Shown: positions 24,182-37,695, counted from the first letter of the stretch. The stretch is 64,000 bases of DNA from Ctenosaura bakeri (GCA_948474755.1 CAOLHI010001316.1:186001-250000); one strand, 5' to 3'. A program made the numbers and translations. The notes: a model not told the origin generated them from the letters alone.

Positions 24182-27100
24182 TACACACTGTGGCTCTCTA
24201 TGCCCCCTGGGTAAGAAATGAAGCTTACTTTCATATCTATAAGGCTATAGCAGGAAATGTGCTTCTATTAGAAAAAGTCCGTTTTTAAATCCCTCATTGG
24301 GATACATTTGAGGCTACAGAAATGTGTCATGTGAAAATACATACTTACAGAGACACACATTAGGACTCAAATACAACCCACATTTCGTTAGCAAGGGACT
24401 ATCTACTGAATAATTGTAGTTCAAGAATATCATAAAGTTTATTTCTAAAGATAAGCCTCTTTTTAAAATATACTACCACCTCAATGGAATTCTACTTTTT
24501 TTTTTTAAAAAAAGGAACAACTTCACAGTCCCATTACTGCAATTAAATGGATAAGGATCATTCAGAGACCATAGATGTGTAGAACTTTTAAGAACTCATG
24601 AGATGAATATTTTTATTTTTTAGACTTTTGAGCCCTAGGCCTACTGACTAAATTATGAGCACTGAATCAACTGGATCTAGTTATGAGTGGACTATGTGTC
24701 TAGCTGGAACTATCTAAAAGACCTCAGCCGTAGCCTCTATAGTTGCTTTACGTGCTCTGGAGTATACCAGCTATAAAAACAAACAGGTCACAAAATGAAT
24801 TCAGGTACTCAGCACAGGGTGTATACACTCTGCACATTTATAGCCTCCCAAACCATATAGATACAACTTTAAATGTCATGGCTACAAGGCAATGGAGCCT
24901 GGGATATGTAGTCTGGTGAGATACCCAAGACCACCCTAGTCCATTCTCCCAAGCATTAGAACTCTCTGGCAGTGAATGCTAAGTACCATGTGAAATTACA
25001 AATTACAAAATTCCACAGGGTGGAATCATAAAATGTTATCAAAGTGCTATAGTTGTATAGTGTATATGTACCCAGAATTAGAAATTCCTGAAGTATCAAC
25101 ATGGCTGTCATGCTTTTCACAACATTTTTAAGGAAAAGAATTGTAGAAGGATTTTTGGAGGAATTTCTTTGATAAATCAAACATGTTATTTAAAGAAAAA
25201 ATATAGTATATATTTTCAAAACAGAAGAGTTATAGACGAATACACAACACCAACAGAGCAAGTTCTCAATTGTTTTCTGGCCCTAAAGTTCACAGAATGG
25301 TACTGCTAGCTCACAGCTAAGAGACTATGATGGAAGCACTGCTTCCTTAGGAAGTCATTTCTCTTTTAAGGAAGTATGTAAGTACATGCACCACTATAGT
25401 TCTGACCTGTAGTAATCCTCTTGAGTACCTTGAATCCTTCATACAAAGGAATCCTTCATACTCATTTACAAAGACAGGTCACATTTATGGTCAGGGAAAC
25501 CTCCACAGACTCTCAGATTCCTAGTCAATGAACAAACTTTTGAGACTATTAATGTGAGGCCATGCAGTTAAAAGGTTAAAATGTCAACCGTAAATAATAT
25601 GTTACACAGATGCAAGACAATTCATTGGGTTACTTAAAAAAATCTAGATTTCAGTGCAAGTACAATGACGTTATCATTTATGAGTGAAAGCAATCACATC
25701 AATGCTAACTCTACTGTTCACCTGCTTACCATTCATCATTAGACTTTGTGATGTTAGGCGATTGGTCAAGCAGCTGTGAAGCTTCTATACTAACTGAAGT
25801 GGTAATGATTTTTACATTCAGCAGTGTGGTGCAGACTTACACTCTGAGGGAACAGCAGTGGGGAGATCCAGGCTTATAGGCTGTTCTGGGATGAAACTAG
25901 ATGCACCGTGGGAAACACAGAGCCCTCAGTCTGAGATTTAAATGTCGAATTTAGGGGTGAACCAATAAACTGAAAAGAGTGCTTTTCCATTTAATAGTGT
26001 TTTCCTTGGAACTCTCCACATACTTACCTGAGAAGAAATCCGACTTCTAAATCTCACTGAAGTCAGTGGGACATACTTCTGAGAAGACATGTACAGGGCT
26101 GCAGTTTAAACATGTTTTGTTGGTTTTCAATAAATATTCAAGTGAATCTATTTAAACCCTATTTTGCTACTGGAATAATTATCTGAAGCATTTATGTAGC
26201 ACATAAAATTAACATCATTTAGGGAGGGGAAGTTTTGTCCATGAAATATAAGTCAAACAACATGTCTCTAGAAAGTTTCTAGCAATATTCAGACAACAAA
26301 AAGGCACAGAAAGAGGTGGCTCTTGGTGGCTGTCTTGCAGCTGTGGAATTCCTCCCCTCTTGGAGGCATTCCAAAAAAGCTAAGCACATTTCAGAGACAC
26401 TGTGAGACTTTTGTTCAGGCTGGCATCTGGGGTCAGCTTTCAGGCAATGAGTGTTGTTCCAAATGTTTTTGCTTTATTTGATTTTACATTCCTTTGCATT
26501 TATTGTGAACATATTTGTGACAGGGAAGATAAAAAAAATGTAATCATTTAAGATACTCTATTTTAGTCATTCTAGATTTAGTTTTGAATTATAAAAATGA
26601 ATAGACCTAAATTGAACTCACTGAATTAAGTAGATTCACTGAAGTTAATAAAGCAAACGTGATCACTTCTTCAAATTTAGAGTAATGTCAGTACAATGCC
26701 TCTGCACATGTAAGTTGTAACCAAGGTTAAATATTTAAATTATAACATAGAGGCCCTTTTTATTCCAACCTATTAAAATACAGTAATTCCTCAGATTTCA
26801 GCCTTCAGACTGATTTCATGGTAATTCATCATGGACCCAAGATTTTAACCAAGATACACATTTACTGCCAGCTGCACAGCAGACATCTGTGTTCTTTCAA
26901 AGAAACTGTGTATACATAAAGGACGTTAAACAAAGACTTAAGAGCATACTGCTACAGAATTATTTCTTGGCAAGGAATTGGCAGTTGCAAACAATCACAT
27001 CTTGCAGAATAAAAATATGCTTCTTTATAACACTCAACAGAGAGATAGCTAATTTAATCCAGTTTATGATAGGTAATGGATATCAACGTCAACTAATAAT

Positions 27101-28389
27101 GTCTCCTAATTTCAACTAGGAGATGGGGTAGGGAGTTAAGCACCCCAGAGTCCTACTTATTTCGAGACAAGCATACTGTCCTAAAGTAGATAAACTGATA
27201 AGGTTTTAGTTTAATTCTAACAAAAGTTACCATTGTTCAGTGGGATCCAATCAATACAGCAGATACAGCAGCATTCACATTACTCATTCACAATCAAGAT
27301 GCCATTTAACTAGGGAAAAATTCAAGGCCAGATTCTATTTTTACAGTTTGGTGCACAAATCTGGCATTTCACTTATTTCCAGTACTATGAGAATTTACCA
27401 GCAGGTGGAGTCAAACAACAGCTAAAGGAGCTCATCAGCATTGCTTGTAGTGGGGAGAGGGAAGTAGTGTGCATCTGTCTATCTTCTATGAGGGGGAGGA
27501 TGAGTGAAGGAATATTTATGTGGCAAATAAGTAGATTTTCAAATGCATACCACACATATGCCAAAATGAACAGAAAATGTTAACATCTTAAGCATACCTT
27601 ATTCCAAAGGTTAGAGTTAAGGTTAAAAGCTTATAATCTTTGTACAAAACACATTTTCAGTTTTCCCATCTTCTCTGTTTTTTGTCTTATTCTCAGTAAG
27701 AAAACCACAGTGAGATACCACCACGAGGGAAAAATACAGTTTATATGAGGCAAATAAATAAGATGCACAGATCTTTGACAAGTAATCCATTTGGCAAGAT
27801 TTCAAAGAAAACAGTTAACACAGTGACCAAACATACCTCTGAAAAGGTAATTTTTTAAACCAATGGCTTCAATTGTTTGATATGTTTCTCCACTCCTTTT
27901 CTAAACTATAGTCTCCCATGACAAATAAAATGTCCACTATCCATTACAATATAATAGTTATACAACACAATCTAATTATTAGTTTCCACTAGAGTGAACC
28001 CACTAAATCAAGTGTTAAGTCAACACTTACTTAAGTAACACTGACATCTAAGTAGTGTAGATCATTGGGTCTACTCTAGCTGGGTCTTACAGTTAGACTT
28101 AACCTCTAAAATGAAATCTACTTAGCCAAGACATTAAACCAAGCTAGTTACAATAAAATACAAATCTGAAACAAATCAAATCCAAAGACTAACCAACAAA
28201 CAGAAGAGCATGGAGTACAATACCTTTCAGTTAAAAGTCAAAAATATAGAAATGTTTAAATTCCTTTTAAAACCCATAGAAGAGTGAGGGACACCAGTGA
28301 GAAGCCTCTATCTTTACTGTCCACCAACGTTATATAGATCTTAATGGTGGACCACTGAGAAGGGCCTTCATACATGAAATGCAATTAGC
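24182..28389. other. PIK3R1 intron 2, repeat-poor
   Basis: A short dispersed-repeat fragment at about 26035-26105 (gaagtcagtgggacatacttctgag) matches the one at 20.1 kb. I see nothing else. Confidence 0.45.
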
Positions 28390-28580
28390 TCGTTGTTGTA
28401 GGTTGTGTGCCTTGAAGTCTTCTCTGACTTATGGTGACACTATGGTGACATCACAGGGGTTTCTGGGGTTGAAAGTATGCGATACACTCAAGGTGACCCA
28501 GTGGATTTCCATGGCTGAGCAGAGAATTGAACTCTGATCTCCAGGGTCACAGTATAATGCTCGAGCCGCCGCCACCCCAC
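28390..28580 (-). mobile_element. tRNA-type squamate SINE
   Basis: Minus-strand copy beginning at the tail (gttgttgtaggttgtgtgcc), then cttatggtgacactatggtgac with a short internal duplication of tatggtgaca, cacaggggttt, caaggtgacccagtgg, ttccatggctgagcag and gatctccagggtc. Confidence 0.82.
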
Positions 28581-30294
28581 AGTGGCTTACAGGGTGCTAT
28601 ATAAAAAACTGATATATATTTTTCTACAGTACCATTTTTAAGAGTAGAGTTAGTATATGACAGGATGGGCAACCTTAGAGGGTCTGGGGACCATTGTTGT
28701 CATTCTCTATACTTTGGTTTGATGTACCTACTACAACTGTGGAAGAACAGAGGAAAAGATGTCTATTCCTGTTTCCACATACTTATGTTGAACCAACAAT
28801 TGTTCAAACTTTACTTATCTGTGAAAAATTCTGTTTCCTCTGCTTCAGGCTATCTCTATTACTATGTGACTCTTCCTGTTTCTTTTAGAAAGCAGTTAAT
28901 TCCACTGAACCTATAGTATCCAGTAGAATAACAGTACACCCTCCATATATGCATTCCTGGAATCTTCGCCTAAAACAAAGAATGTTATTGACAGTCCCAT
29001 TACAGTTAATGGGTGCAGGTGAATGCCCAGTGCATTCATTGATGATAATCGGATATGAAGTTTTGCATGACCTCACATTCGTGTGTGCTGAGGTCATGCC
29101 AGCAGAGGGTGCACTGTAGTCTCAAAAGCTTCAGCTCACCACAGGATGCCATATGGGTTATAGGCACCATCATACAGACAATTCTCAACCAATCCTCACT
29201 CCCTCTAAGATTCCAGATTTTTCCCAGTTTTACAAATACTGCATAAAATAATCAAACTTATTTAAAGAAAGTGATGTGTCCCCCCCTTCCCCGTTAGTGC
29301 TTTTGCACACAAATCACTTCAAGCCAACTAACTTTTTGACTGACTTTTTTCAGACATTACATTATTCACACAGTCATAAAAAAGAAAACAACAGAAATTC
29401 TCTCACAACACAAATAGTCCTACGTAATCAGGGTCTTGCCTGTTTCCACCTCTACTACCCTACCTTCCACCCCAATAGAAAGGGAGAAGGGAGACAAACC
29501 CAAAGAACCAGACAGAATGACTAACTGCCAGCAAACAGAGATGGTTCTCATCCTAAATAATGCTGGTAACTTCAAGTTAAGGCTATGCTAACTCCTCTGG
29601 TATGAAGAGGATGTGTTACATTGCCCCTGGTGATAGAGGCAAAGGAACTGTAGCGTAAGGCAGACCAGCCTACGCCAAACCAGTCTATGCAGGTTCTGAA
29701 AACTCCTGTTACCAAGCTGAATTCTGGTGACACTTTTACACATTGGCAATTAGAGCAACTGGCACTTAGCTTGGTTGTATTTTGAAACTGTGTGTTAATT
29801 AATATGCTTTGAAATGAACATATGTTATTGAAACGTTCAGTGATGTTGATAGTTTTTGTCATCTCCATTTTGTATACAATAATTTGTTTCAGAAAGATTT
29901 TTTGGGGGGGAAAGCAGGATACTATTTAAACATTAGTCTAATGACTCTCTTCTCTTTGCCATTTCAGGTTGGCATAACAAGTTACCAAAAAGAAAAAAAG
30001 ACACACAACATCACTAGGGAGCCCACAGTATACAGCGACAATATGCTATCTCAAATCAATAAGCAAAGATGTTGGAACAACTAACTTTTGGCATATTTAT
30101 AAAAAGTGCAGAATGAGGCTGCTGATTTCAGGATACTAACTTCTCAATTTATAAGCTGTTGAGTTTTATTTTACAGTTCAGGAGTCAACAAGAACACCAA
30201 ATTAAAATATGAGTTAGAGCAAAATGTTACTTGCAAAATGTTACTTGGTTATACATTTTATAGATACACTGTTATACCTATTCTTATTATTTAC
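28581..30294. other. PIK3R1 intron 2, no recognised element
   Basis: No repeat or coding similarity I can support. Confidence 0.4.
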
Positions 30295-30655
30295 TACAAC
30301 TAATTTATCTTGATTCCCCCCCCTCTCCAGCCTTGGGACTCAAGGTAGCTTACAGAAGTTAACAGGCAAAGACGAAAGGTCTCATCATACCAAAGTTAAA
30401 ATACAATTATCAATAGCATTAAAAGTGCCACTATTTAAAAACAAAAACAAAAAATACAGACAACATAGCACATTATCAAAGATCCTTTCCTCATGGGCAA
30501 AGGCTTATCAAAACAAAGAAGTCTTCACCTGCCTATGGAAGGATAGCAAAAAGGACTCCTGTCTAGCCACACCAGGAAGTTAGTCCAATAGCCTAGGAGC
30601 AGCCATTCTGAAGGCCCTCTCCCAAATTCTCACCCAAGGCACCTGTTAGGGGAGG
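30295..30655 (-). mobile_element. L2-type LINE 3' end, decayed
   Basis: On the minus strand it carries a broken version of the L2 ORF2 tail (RAFRMAAPRLL, then LPGVARQESFLLSFHRQVKTSLF), homologous to the tail preserved at 61939-62355. A tail region follows with gtaagctaccttgagtccca. It contains stops and is 5'-truncated. Confidence 0.65.
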
Positions 30656-31289
30656 ACAAAGAGAATTCCAATAGATTTGGAATTATCAATAATTCTCTGG
30701 AACATGGATTTAGATAAAACATCTAATACAGAGTTACTGTTTCTATGAATACCAAAGAGCATTCAGACTTTATTGCAGGCTTTTATAAACAAGACAGTAA
30801 CAATTTAAAAACACTGGAGGCCCTATGCAATGTGCAGAATAGACTGACCCATACCACCCCATCTGACACCTATCAAGTTATTAACTAGATAGCCAGAAGT
30901 GTTCACTACTCATCTTCTCCCTTCCGCCATCTGCTTCTATGAACATTACGCAGTTTACTTGTAAACGCTCAAAGTGCTCTTTTAGCTTAACAGGGTATTA
31001 AGAACTACAATGGACAGGTCATCTCTTTGCCTTTCAAATACAGGCATGAGTGGGTCTTTTGTGCCATGGAATTTATACTAGGGAATTGTATCATTCACTA
31101 AGCTGGCCATGGTTAATGGCTTCGTTGTATGGAGACAGTGAGAGATGCCTCTGACTATAAACTGTGTGATTGTACCTAGGTGAGACAGAGGAGCCAGATA
31201 CCAGTAAACACTGAATCTGACCATTAATAGCAGCCAGACCCAAAAATTTTGCCAGTGGCTGTCAAGTCAAAACACAGCTTACTAAAACC

Positions 31290-31510
31290 TTTAGAACTTA
31301 ACTGGTTTTACTGAAATCTACACATACATTCTGGTATTAAATTGTTTTAAACTGTTTGAATAGCCTTTTTAATTTGTCAAATTGTTTAATATGTTCTAAT
31401 TTATTTAAATTATTTTCTATAGTTTAATTTCTTTTTAAATTGATTTTACTGTACACTGCCCTGAAATCACTTGATATAGGGTTAGTTCTAAGTTACTCCA
31501 GTAAATGAAT
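31290..31510 (+). mobile_element. Decayed L2-like LINE tail
   Basis: A T-rich region ends in tgtacactgccctgaaatcacttgatatagggttag and aaatgaat, resembling an L2-type 3' terminus. There is no open frame. Confidence 0.4.
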
Positions 31511-34500
31511 ATTAGATTTGTGAAGTTGTTTGGCGATTTTGTGGAAAGACATGGTATTCTTCTTTGAATCTAGGGTGGGGAGTAGACTTTTCTTTGTTGC
31601 TGTTATTTAAACCTTGTTGGCATTTTCATTTAGGTTTTCCCTTTTTAGCCCTGCAATGTTAACTCTATCTTCTACCACATCACTCTAGTAAGCACCAGAT
31701 GCCACTGTCTGAAAGCCGTTTTCTTTTTGGCTCCAGAAAACAACAGTAGAGTCCTTCAAATTGATATATTGGCTCTTGTTTTTTCAAAATCTCTTTTCTA
31801 GCAGTAGAACAACACATGCTTTCTGAAGGGGGGAAATCAGACCTGTAAAAAAAATCCCCAGCTGTCTCCAAAGTCTCCTACAATTAAGTGAAAATCTAAA
31901 AACATGCTGTAGTATGTGTTGCTATTTCATGCAGCGAAACTGTAAATTTTCTGTGCTTTGCTATCAATAACAGCGCCTGATATTATTTGTATAAATAGCC
32001 TCTCAGATTACCAGGGATTATCCTAAACATCGTGAAGATTGCTCCCAACTGCATTTCTGCTCTGTGCAATCCTTCAACCAACAGCATAAGGCAGAATGCA
32101 CACTCTGCAAAGCTCTGACAATTTTTATTTAATGAAGCTAAGCGGAATTGATAAAACACCCCTCTTTGAATTTTTTAAAACTTATTTTGCAAATATATTA
32201 TTCGCACATTATTTGCATTTGAAAACCTTTTTCATTAAGTGGAAGGGCATATGGACACAAAACTGCCACATTTTTCAGAATATATACAATATCCAACAGA
32301 AGTCTAGCTAGATGTTACTCAGTTTGTGAACAAGGGGAGATAAAAATATTCTGTAGAATGTGTTGCTGTTTCATGAAGCTGAATTGTAAATTTTCCGCAC
32401 TTTTACTATGAGAGGTGGTTTTTCTTTCAACCATTTGATCAGGCCAGATAAATACTGAATCCGTACAATGACAGTGCTATCAACACACAAAAAAGAAAGA
32501 TCTCAAATGTCAGAGAACATACCCAAATTTCACAATTAAATTAGGGCTTGCTAGTATCCTATCAGGAGAGATTTAGATCTGACGTATATGTTACCAGAGC
32601 AGTGGGGTTGTCACTTCCTGTTGTCTATATCCCTCATGGCTCTAATAAAATGCAGCAAGAGAAATCACATGGGCTGAGAAAATAATTTGGTTACTTCTAC
32701 CATGGAGATCAGCATTGCTGGAAGAAACTGTACTAGTGTTTCAAAAAGATCACATGACATGCTTAGATCACACAATTTTTTTCTAGATCTGTCCAGGACA
32801 GAAAGCAGAAAACTGCTAAGCCAATATTATACTGGCCTGGGCTCTGAAAATATACTTATATGCATATAGCTCACCTTATTGGATGCATGAAGTTCTCTCC
32901 TAAATTGACAGGCATAAACACAGGCATAGTTCTGTATTTATTTCTTGCTTTTATTTATTGTAGACTGGGTGAATAGGTGTGGTGCAAGGACTGTAAGCAG
33001 TGACATCAGAGTAGATGGAAATAAAAGTGGTACAGCTTGTGTTAATTATGATAAAAACCTAAAAGATATGTAAAATGTTAACACTGACCATTCACAAAGC
33101 AGTGTGAGTTTGGTAATGATTTAAGGATTAACAAGACTCACTGGGTAACTGGATTTTTTGTTGTGTGGGAACACTAACAGACTTAACATAGCTACTCCTC
33201 ATCAAATCGTTAGTTTTTCTTTTCCACAGTTACCTAGAGTTTCTGTGATCGAAAACAAAACATACATTCAATTCAACATAAATGCTGTTTCAGTTTTGTG
33301 AATTTCAATTAACCCAAGTGCTAGCTAGTATACAGAATAAAAAAAAAAATCCATGAGTTAAAATTTCTCATTCTGATAGCCCAGAATTTTAAATTATTCA
33401 AAAAATACTACATAAGCTCACAAAGATAACAAAACATTTGTTTTAAGTTTGGAGAAATGAATGAAGTGTTAGGTTTCTTAGCCTGATAAACACATAAAAA
33501 AAACCTTAGTAAAGCTTGTTTTCTTCATGGGAATACTCATTTTAAAAGTTTTCAGAAAATCAGCCATAGTAAATATATCAGTGAAAACCACAACAGAGAC
33601 TTGATTAGTAAACCATACTGGTAAGTTTTCATTTTCTATTTGACTCCAAATTGTACCACAAGAAAATTCACTTCCCCAAGCTCTCCTCAATGTATTAATG
33701 CAAAGGAGTTTGAAACTTCTAATACCCTCTCCTATAGAAAAGTGAGCAAATACACTCTCCTTATATTCAAAAGGCACTCTAATATATAGTGAATAGTTCA
33801 TTAGCATATGAAGATGCTTTCTGCTCTACTGCCCACATACACTTTAACTATTTTGTTCTGTAGGAGCATAACAATTCAATTTTCGCTGTTTAAAAAATTC
33901 AACCTTCAAATAAAATACCCAGTAGCCAGTAGTGGTGGTATTTAAACACCAGGCATTTCCCCCATGACAAAAGAGCTAAAGGTTTTCACTATTTACTTAT
34001 TCATTCATTCAGTTACTTATTTTGCTGGAATTCTGGAGCAAAGTTGAGTCTAATAACTTGCAAGTCTAAAGAATAAGACTAAATTAGAAAGCAACAACAT
34101 TTGCCATCATTTTATCATTAATTTCTTGAACACTATCCCATTTATGACCCATATTTTGTATTCTCTTCCCAGGATAAGGTTTCTGAAGTCCACCTTTAGT
34201 CATGCATAATATATGCTTGTAGTAATACCTCAGATCACAGTAATATGTGTTTTTTTAAAAACCCCCACAAAGCTTGGGAATGTTAAGGGTTGTTTTTTTT
34301 TTTTTTTGACAACATTACCAAGAGTTGCTATGCTTACTGGGGGGCTCTGGGCACTAGATTTTTTAAAATAATTTTCAAAGCTCTGAAAAACCCACAAAGC
34401 ACTGGGATCCTTCCCTTAAATAACTGCCATCTTCCAGCCAAGTAATAATCAAGTAGAAAATATCCACCTAGGTTCAAAAAGTCACACATTTTGTTGCAGT

Positions 34501-35199
34501 AATTCAGAGCCTGAGAGACATCTGTATATCTCTCTCTCTCTCTCTAGGTGACATTTGAAAAGAGGGATGCATACAGATGTATGTATGCAGAGTTAATTTA
34601 TTCAATACATTTTCATTATAACATAAAGAGCCACCTTTCTATCAACCACTTTCATGTTATCATGCACTGAAATTTCACAGATCAGTGCTGCTACAGGGTA
34701 AGGGTGAAATCAGGAATCAACAAAGATGGAGAAAACCAACACTGTTACTAATTAATTGCTTGAACAAATTACACCTCTTTTGCAGTGCTGAGTATTCATA
34801 CTTTAGAACAATTCCAGCATCCTGACTTGAGGTATCAATACAGCTCATTAGATGATAGATTTAGTAAAAGAACAAAATAAACAATGCAGAAAAACACTAC
34901 TTTACTCTCCTGTGATGGGAGGCAGGAAAAAAGAAGGAAAGGCAACAGCCACTTAGAGGCAAGTAAATGTCCACTGACTTCAGTGTGACAACAACAGTAT
35001 ACGTGGCATGTTATCAGCTCCATTTAAGTTTTAGGTTTCCTATCTTTTAATTGATTACATAAACAACTACCCAAAGATCTCTCAACTGCTTAATAACAAT
35101 TAACAGTTGGTTTGGTAATTAACAGATTTTAAATATGGACTAAATCTTTAGGATTGACTTTACCATAGGCAATAATTTAGTCTATTTAGAGCAAAATTG
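31511..35199. other. PIK3R1 intron 2, no recognised element
   Basis: AT-rich sequence with a TC run at 34532-34547 and a poly-T at about 34292-34308. No coding or transposon similarity is supported. Confidence 0.4.
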
Positions 35200-35425
35200 T
35201 TGTTGTGTGCTTTCAAGTTACTTTGGACTTAGGACAACTGTAACATGGGGCTTTCTTGGCAGAATGATTTTCAGAAAGGGCTTGTCTATGCTTCCCTCTG
35301 AGGCTGAGAGTGTGTGACTTGCCTAAGGTTACCCAGTGGGTTTTCATGGCCAAGTGGAGATTCACACCCTGGTCTCCTAGTGTCCTAGTCCAATACTCAA
35401 ACCATCGTGCTGGCTTTCATAGCAA
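35200..35425 (-). mobile_element. tRNA-type squamate SINE
   Basis: Minus-strand copy: tail ttgttgttgtgtgctttcaagtt, then ggggctttcttggcagaat, ctctgaggctgagagtgtgtgacttgcc, ggttacccagtgggttttcatgg and ctggtctcctag ... tagtccaatactc. Confidence 0.85.
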
Positions 35426-35704
35426 AATTACAAACTATATTAGAATATACGATTTTAAAATATAAATTCACTTACATTTACTTGATGCGAAAATTACATT
35501 TAAGTAAATTTACATTAAAAATAATATATTTATTCTAATAAAGTTTGTGATTACTTTTAAAATATCAAGATATAAAAGTGGCATTAGTACAGGGTGGTAC
35601 ACAGTGCAACAGTATCACTGTGGGATTTTAAAACTTTTTGGTAGTACCAGGGGACTGGACCACTGATATTATTCTATGAGTCTTAATTCTTTTTAAGTAA
35701 TTGT

Positions 35705-36137
35705 ACATATTGTTGTTGTTGCTGTATTTATTTGCTTTTTTTCTCAAATTGGGACTCATGGTGGCTTACAATTTAAAAAGAACAACACACTAAAAGGCAT
35801 ACAAAAAGTGAACAAACTAGTCATTGTATCAACTACATCAAAGGATAAAATTGTAATTAAAAAGATTTTAAAAAGCTATTAAAATAGTTCAATTTAAAAC
35901 TATAAGGCCATTCTTTAAAGACTGTTTTAAAAGCTTGTCAGAATAAAATGGGTTTTGCCTGGTGATGGAAGGACAGCAAGGCGAGTGTCTCTTCTGCAAG
36001 GGAATTCCATTGTCTAGCAGCAGCCTCCAATGAGGCCTTCTCTTGTGTCCCCACTAACTATGCTTGCGACGCTGGTCAGACTGAAAAAAGGGGCCTCTAC
36101 TGATCATCTGAGGGCTCACACAGAACCTGAGCCATAT
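35705..36137 (-). mobile_element. L2-type LINE 3' fragment
   Basis: On the minus strand, blocks equivalent to the L2 ORF2 tail appear (EASLEAAARQWNSL, EETLALLSFHHQAK), followed by gtaagccaccatgagtccca and an A-rich CAA tail at 35705-35720. The homology to the L2 copy at 54.2-54.8 kb runs up to the block ccatatagg (plus strand) and stops abruptly at 36137-36141, where PIK3R1 exon-derived sequence begins. Confidence 0.7.
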
Positions 36138-36195
36138 AGGGGCTGAATAGGACGAGGCTTTGGAGTTGGAGGAGAGATTTTTTTTCTTCCGATAA
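36138..36195 (-). pseudogene. 58-bp duplicate of PIK3R1 SH3/proline-rich exon segment
   Basis: Bases 36138-36195 match 37398-37455 of the PIK3R1 coding exon at 57 of 58 positions (only 36144 T against 37404 C). The offset is exactly 1260 bp and the orientation is the same. In the sense direction it would encode the end of the SH3 domain and proline motif ([16 protein letters not shown]). The single change turns CGG (Arg93) into CAG. It abuts the 5' end of the L2 fragment, with a short shared agggg at the junction. There is no acceptor or donor at its edges, so it is probably not an exon. Confidence 0.9.
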
Positions 36196-36253
36196 CCAGT
36201 GACTCTAAGCTAAACCATTTATTTTCAGAATATTCCCCTTCTAAGTTCTAGAA

Positions 36254-36475
36254 CAGGAGAGCCAGAGTGGTGTAGTGATCAAGCTGCAGACCAGGATCAA
36301 CCCTGCCTCAGCCATAGAAACCTATTGGCTAACCCTGGGCAACTCACACCCTCTCAGCCTCCGAGGAAAGCAACTGAAAACCCCTCTAAAAAAATTCTGC
36401 CAAGAAAGCCCTGTGATAGCTTCACACTTTAGGGTTGCTGCAAGTCAGAAATGACTTGAAGGCACACAACAACAA
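36254..36475 (+). mobile_element. tRNA-type squamate SINE
   Basis: Near full-length plus-strand copy: gagagccagagtggtgtag, cctgcctcagccatagaaacc, ccctgggcaactcacaccct, aaattctgccaagaaagccctg, ggttgctgcaagtcagaaatg and acttgaaggcacacaacaac. Confidence 0.9.
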
Positions 36476-37347
36476 AAGTTTTGGAACAATGCTTTCAGGT
36501 TCTCTGATGTAGAAGACTGGCAACTCCTCTCGCCCTCAAATGTGACAGGGACTGGCACTATATTTGCTCCCATAGGGTACATTTTTTCTTCTCTCCGGGA
36601 AACTTGCAAGGGACTAAGCAGCCAATGGCATGACAATGAATACAAGTCCAGGGAACACCACTTTACAGCAGTGATTCTGAATCAATGGTTCTCTGGATAT
36701 TTTGGAATTCAACTCTGAGAATTTAACAACTGACTATACTGGGCTTGGTTCTGGGAATGGAAGTCTAAAACATCTGAATCAAACATTTAGCCAAAAATTG
36801 AAATCCACTGTGTCAGAACAACAGTCTTCAACATTTTTATATGAAGGGAAACCTTTCTACATAAGCTTGCCTGGCAGAGACCCAGGACTTGTAGCACATG
36901 ATTCTGTCACTCCTCTTGGGCTCAGAACATAAGTTAGATCTCTAAACCTAGCTGATGTGAAAGCATGCCTTAGGACACACAATGTCCTTCTTCTGTAACG
37001 GTACATTACTGACATCTTCACTGAAGCAGGCTAGCATTTCCCAATGCACAACTGTGTTAAAGTACTTCCAAAATCAATTATAGATTTCTGGCTGTTTTAC
37101 AGTAAATCTTCACAAGAAGGACAACCAATAGGCAAGGACAATATGAACTCAACTCCAGTTGCAACAGGAAAATGCAGTTTTTTCCAAGTGAGTACGATCC
37201 AGATTTTTTTTTTTTTAAAAGCAACCAGTTTGGACTAATTTCTGTGGCTTCCCAGATGCAGTATGAAGGTTCAATGAATATTCCACACATTATATATTTT
37301 CAGTATTTGATACTGAGCCACAACCATCATGACAACACTCTACTAAC
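36476..37347. other. PIK3R1 intron 2, donor-proximal
   Basis: A possible decayed hAT-like fragment occurs near 36665-36790 (cagtgattctgaatcaatgg ... tggaattcaactctgag). A poly-T tract lies at 37206-37218. Otherwise nothing is recognised. Confidence 0.35.
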
Positions 37348-37681
37348 CTGATTGATCACTGTCTGTTCCTACTCTTGCAGGACTTGGTGCCACAGGAAGG
37401 GGCCGAATAGGACGAGGCTTTGGAGTTGGAGGAGAGATTTTTTTTCTTCCGATAAATTCTACGTAAGTTCCTGGGAAGTCCCCCCTTTCTCCAGTTGTTT
37501 CATTATAACCATTCAACCAACCAATTTCCTCAGGTTTTGCTTCTTCTCCATCACTGAATCCGAGTGCAACTAAAGTACCTTTATTCACAGTTAAAATATC
37601 TCCCAAGTGCAAGTCAATGTCTTCTTCTCTTTCTTTTTTGTAATCAAATAAAGCTCGGTACTGGTATCCTTCTGCACTCAT
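37348..37681 (-). CDS. PIK3R1: PIK3R1 first coding exon: p85-alpha SH3 domain and proline-rich motif
   Basis: This exon encodes the N-terminus of the p85-alpha regulatory subunit of class IA PI3-kinase, a cytosolic adaptor that stabilises and inhibits p110 and recruits it to phosphotyrosine receptors. It gives 111 full codons plus one base (phase 1). Residues about 6-79 form the SH3 domain: the ALFDY motif, the acidic EREEDIDL loop, the GWLNGYN tryptophan region and the [12 protein letters not shown] end. Residues 83-99 are the proline-rich segment (SPPTPKPRP, then RPLPVAP). The start is the ATG at 37681-37679, context GCCAAAATGA with A at -3. The next in-frame codons upstream lack an ATG before a TAA. 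The donor is TCAG/GTTAGT at 37348/37347 and joins in frame to the exon at 5200. Compared with mammalian p85-alpha as I recall it, two SH3-region tyrosines are phenylalanine (residues 12 and 76), and the linker after residue 99 is diverged. No frame break is seen, so the exon looks functional. Confidence 0.97.
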
Positions 37682-37695
37682 TTTGGCAAATGTCT

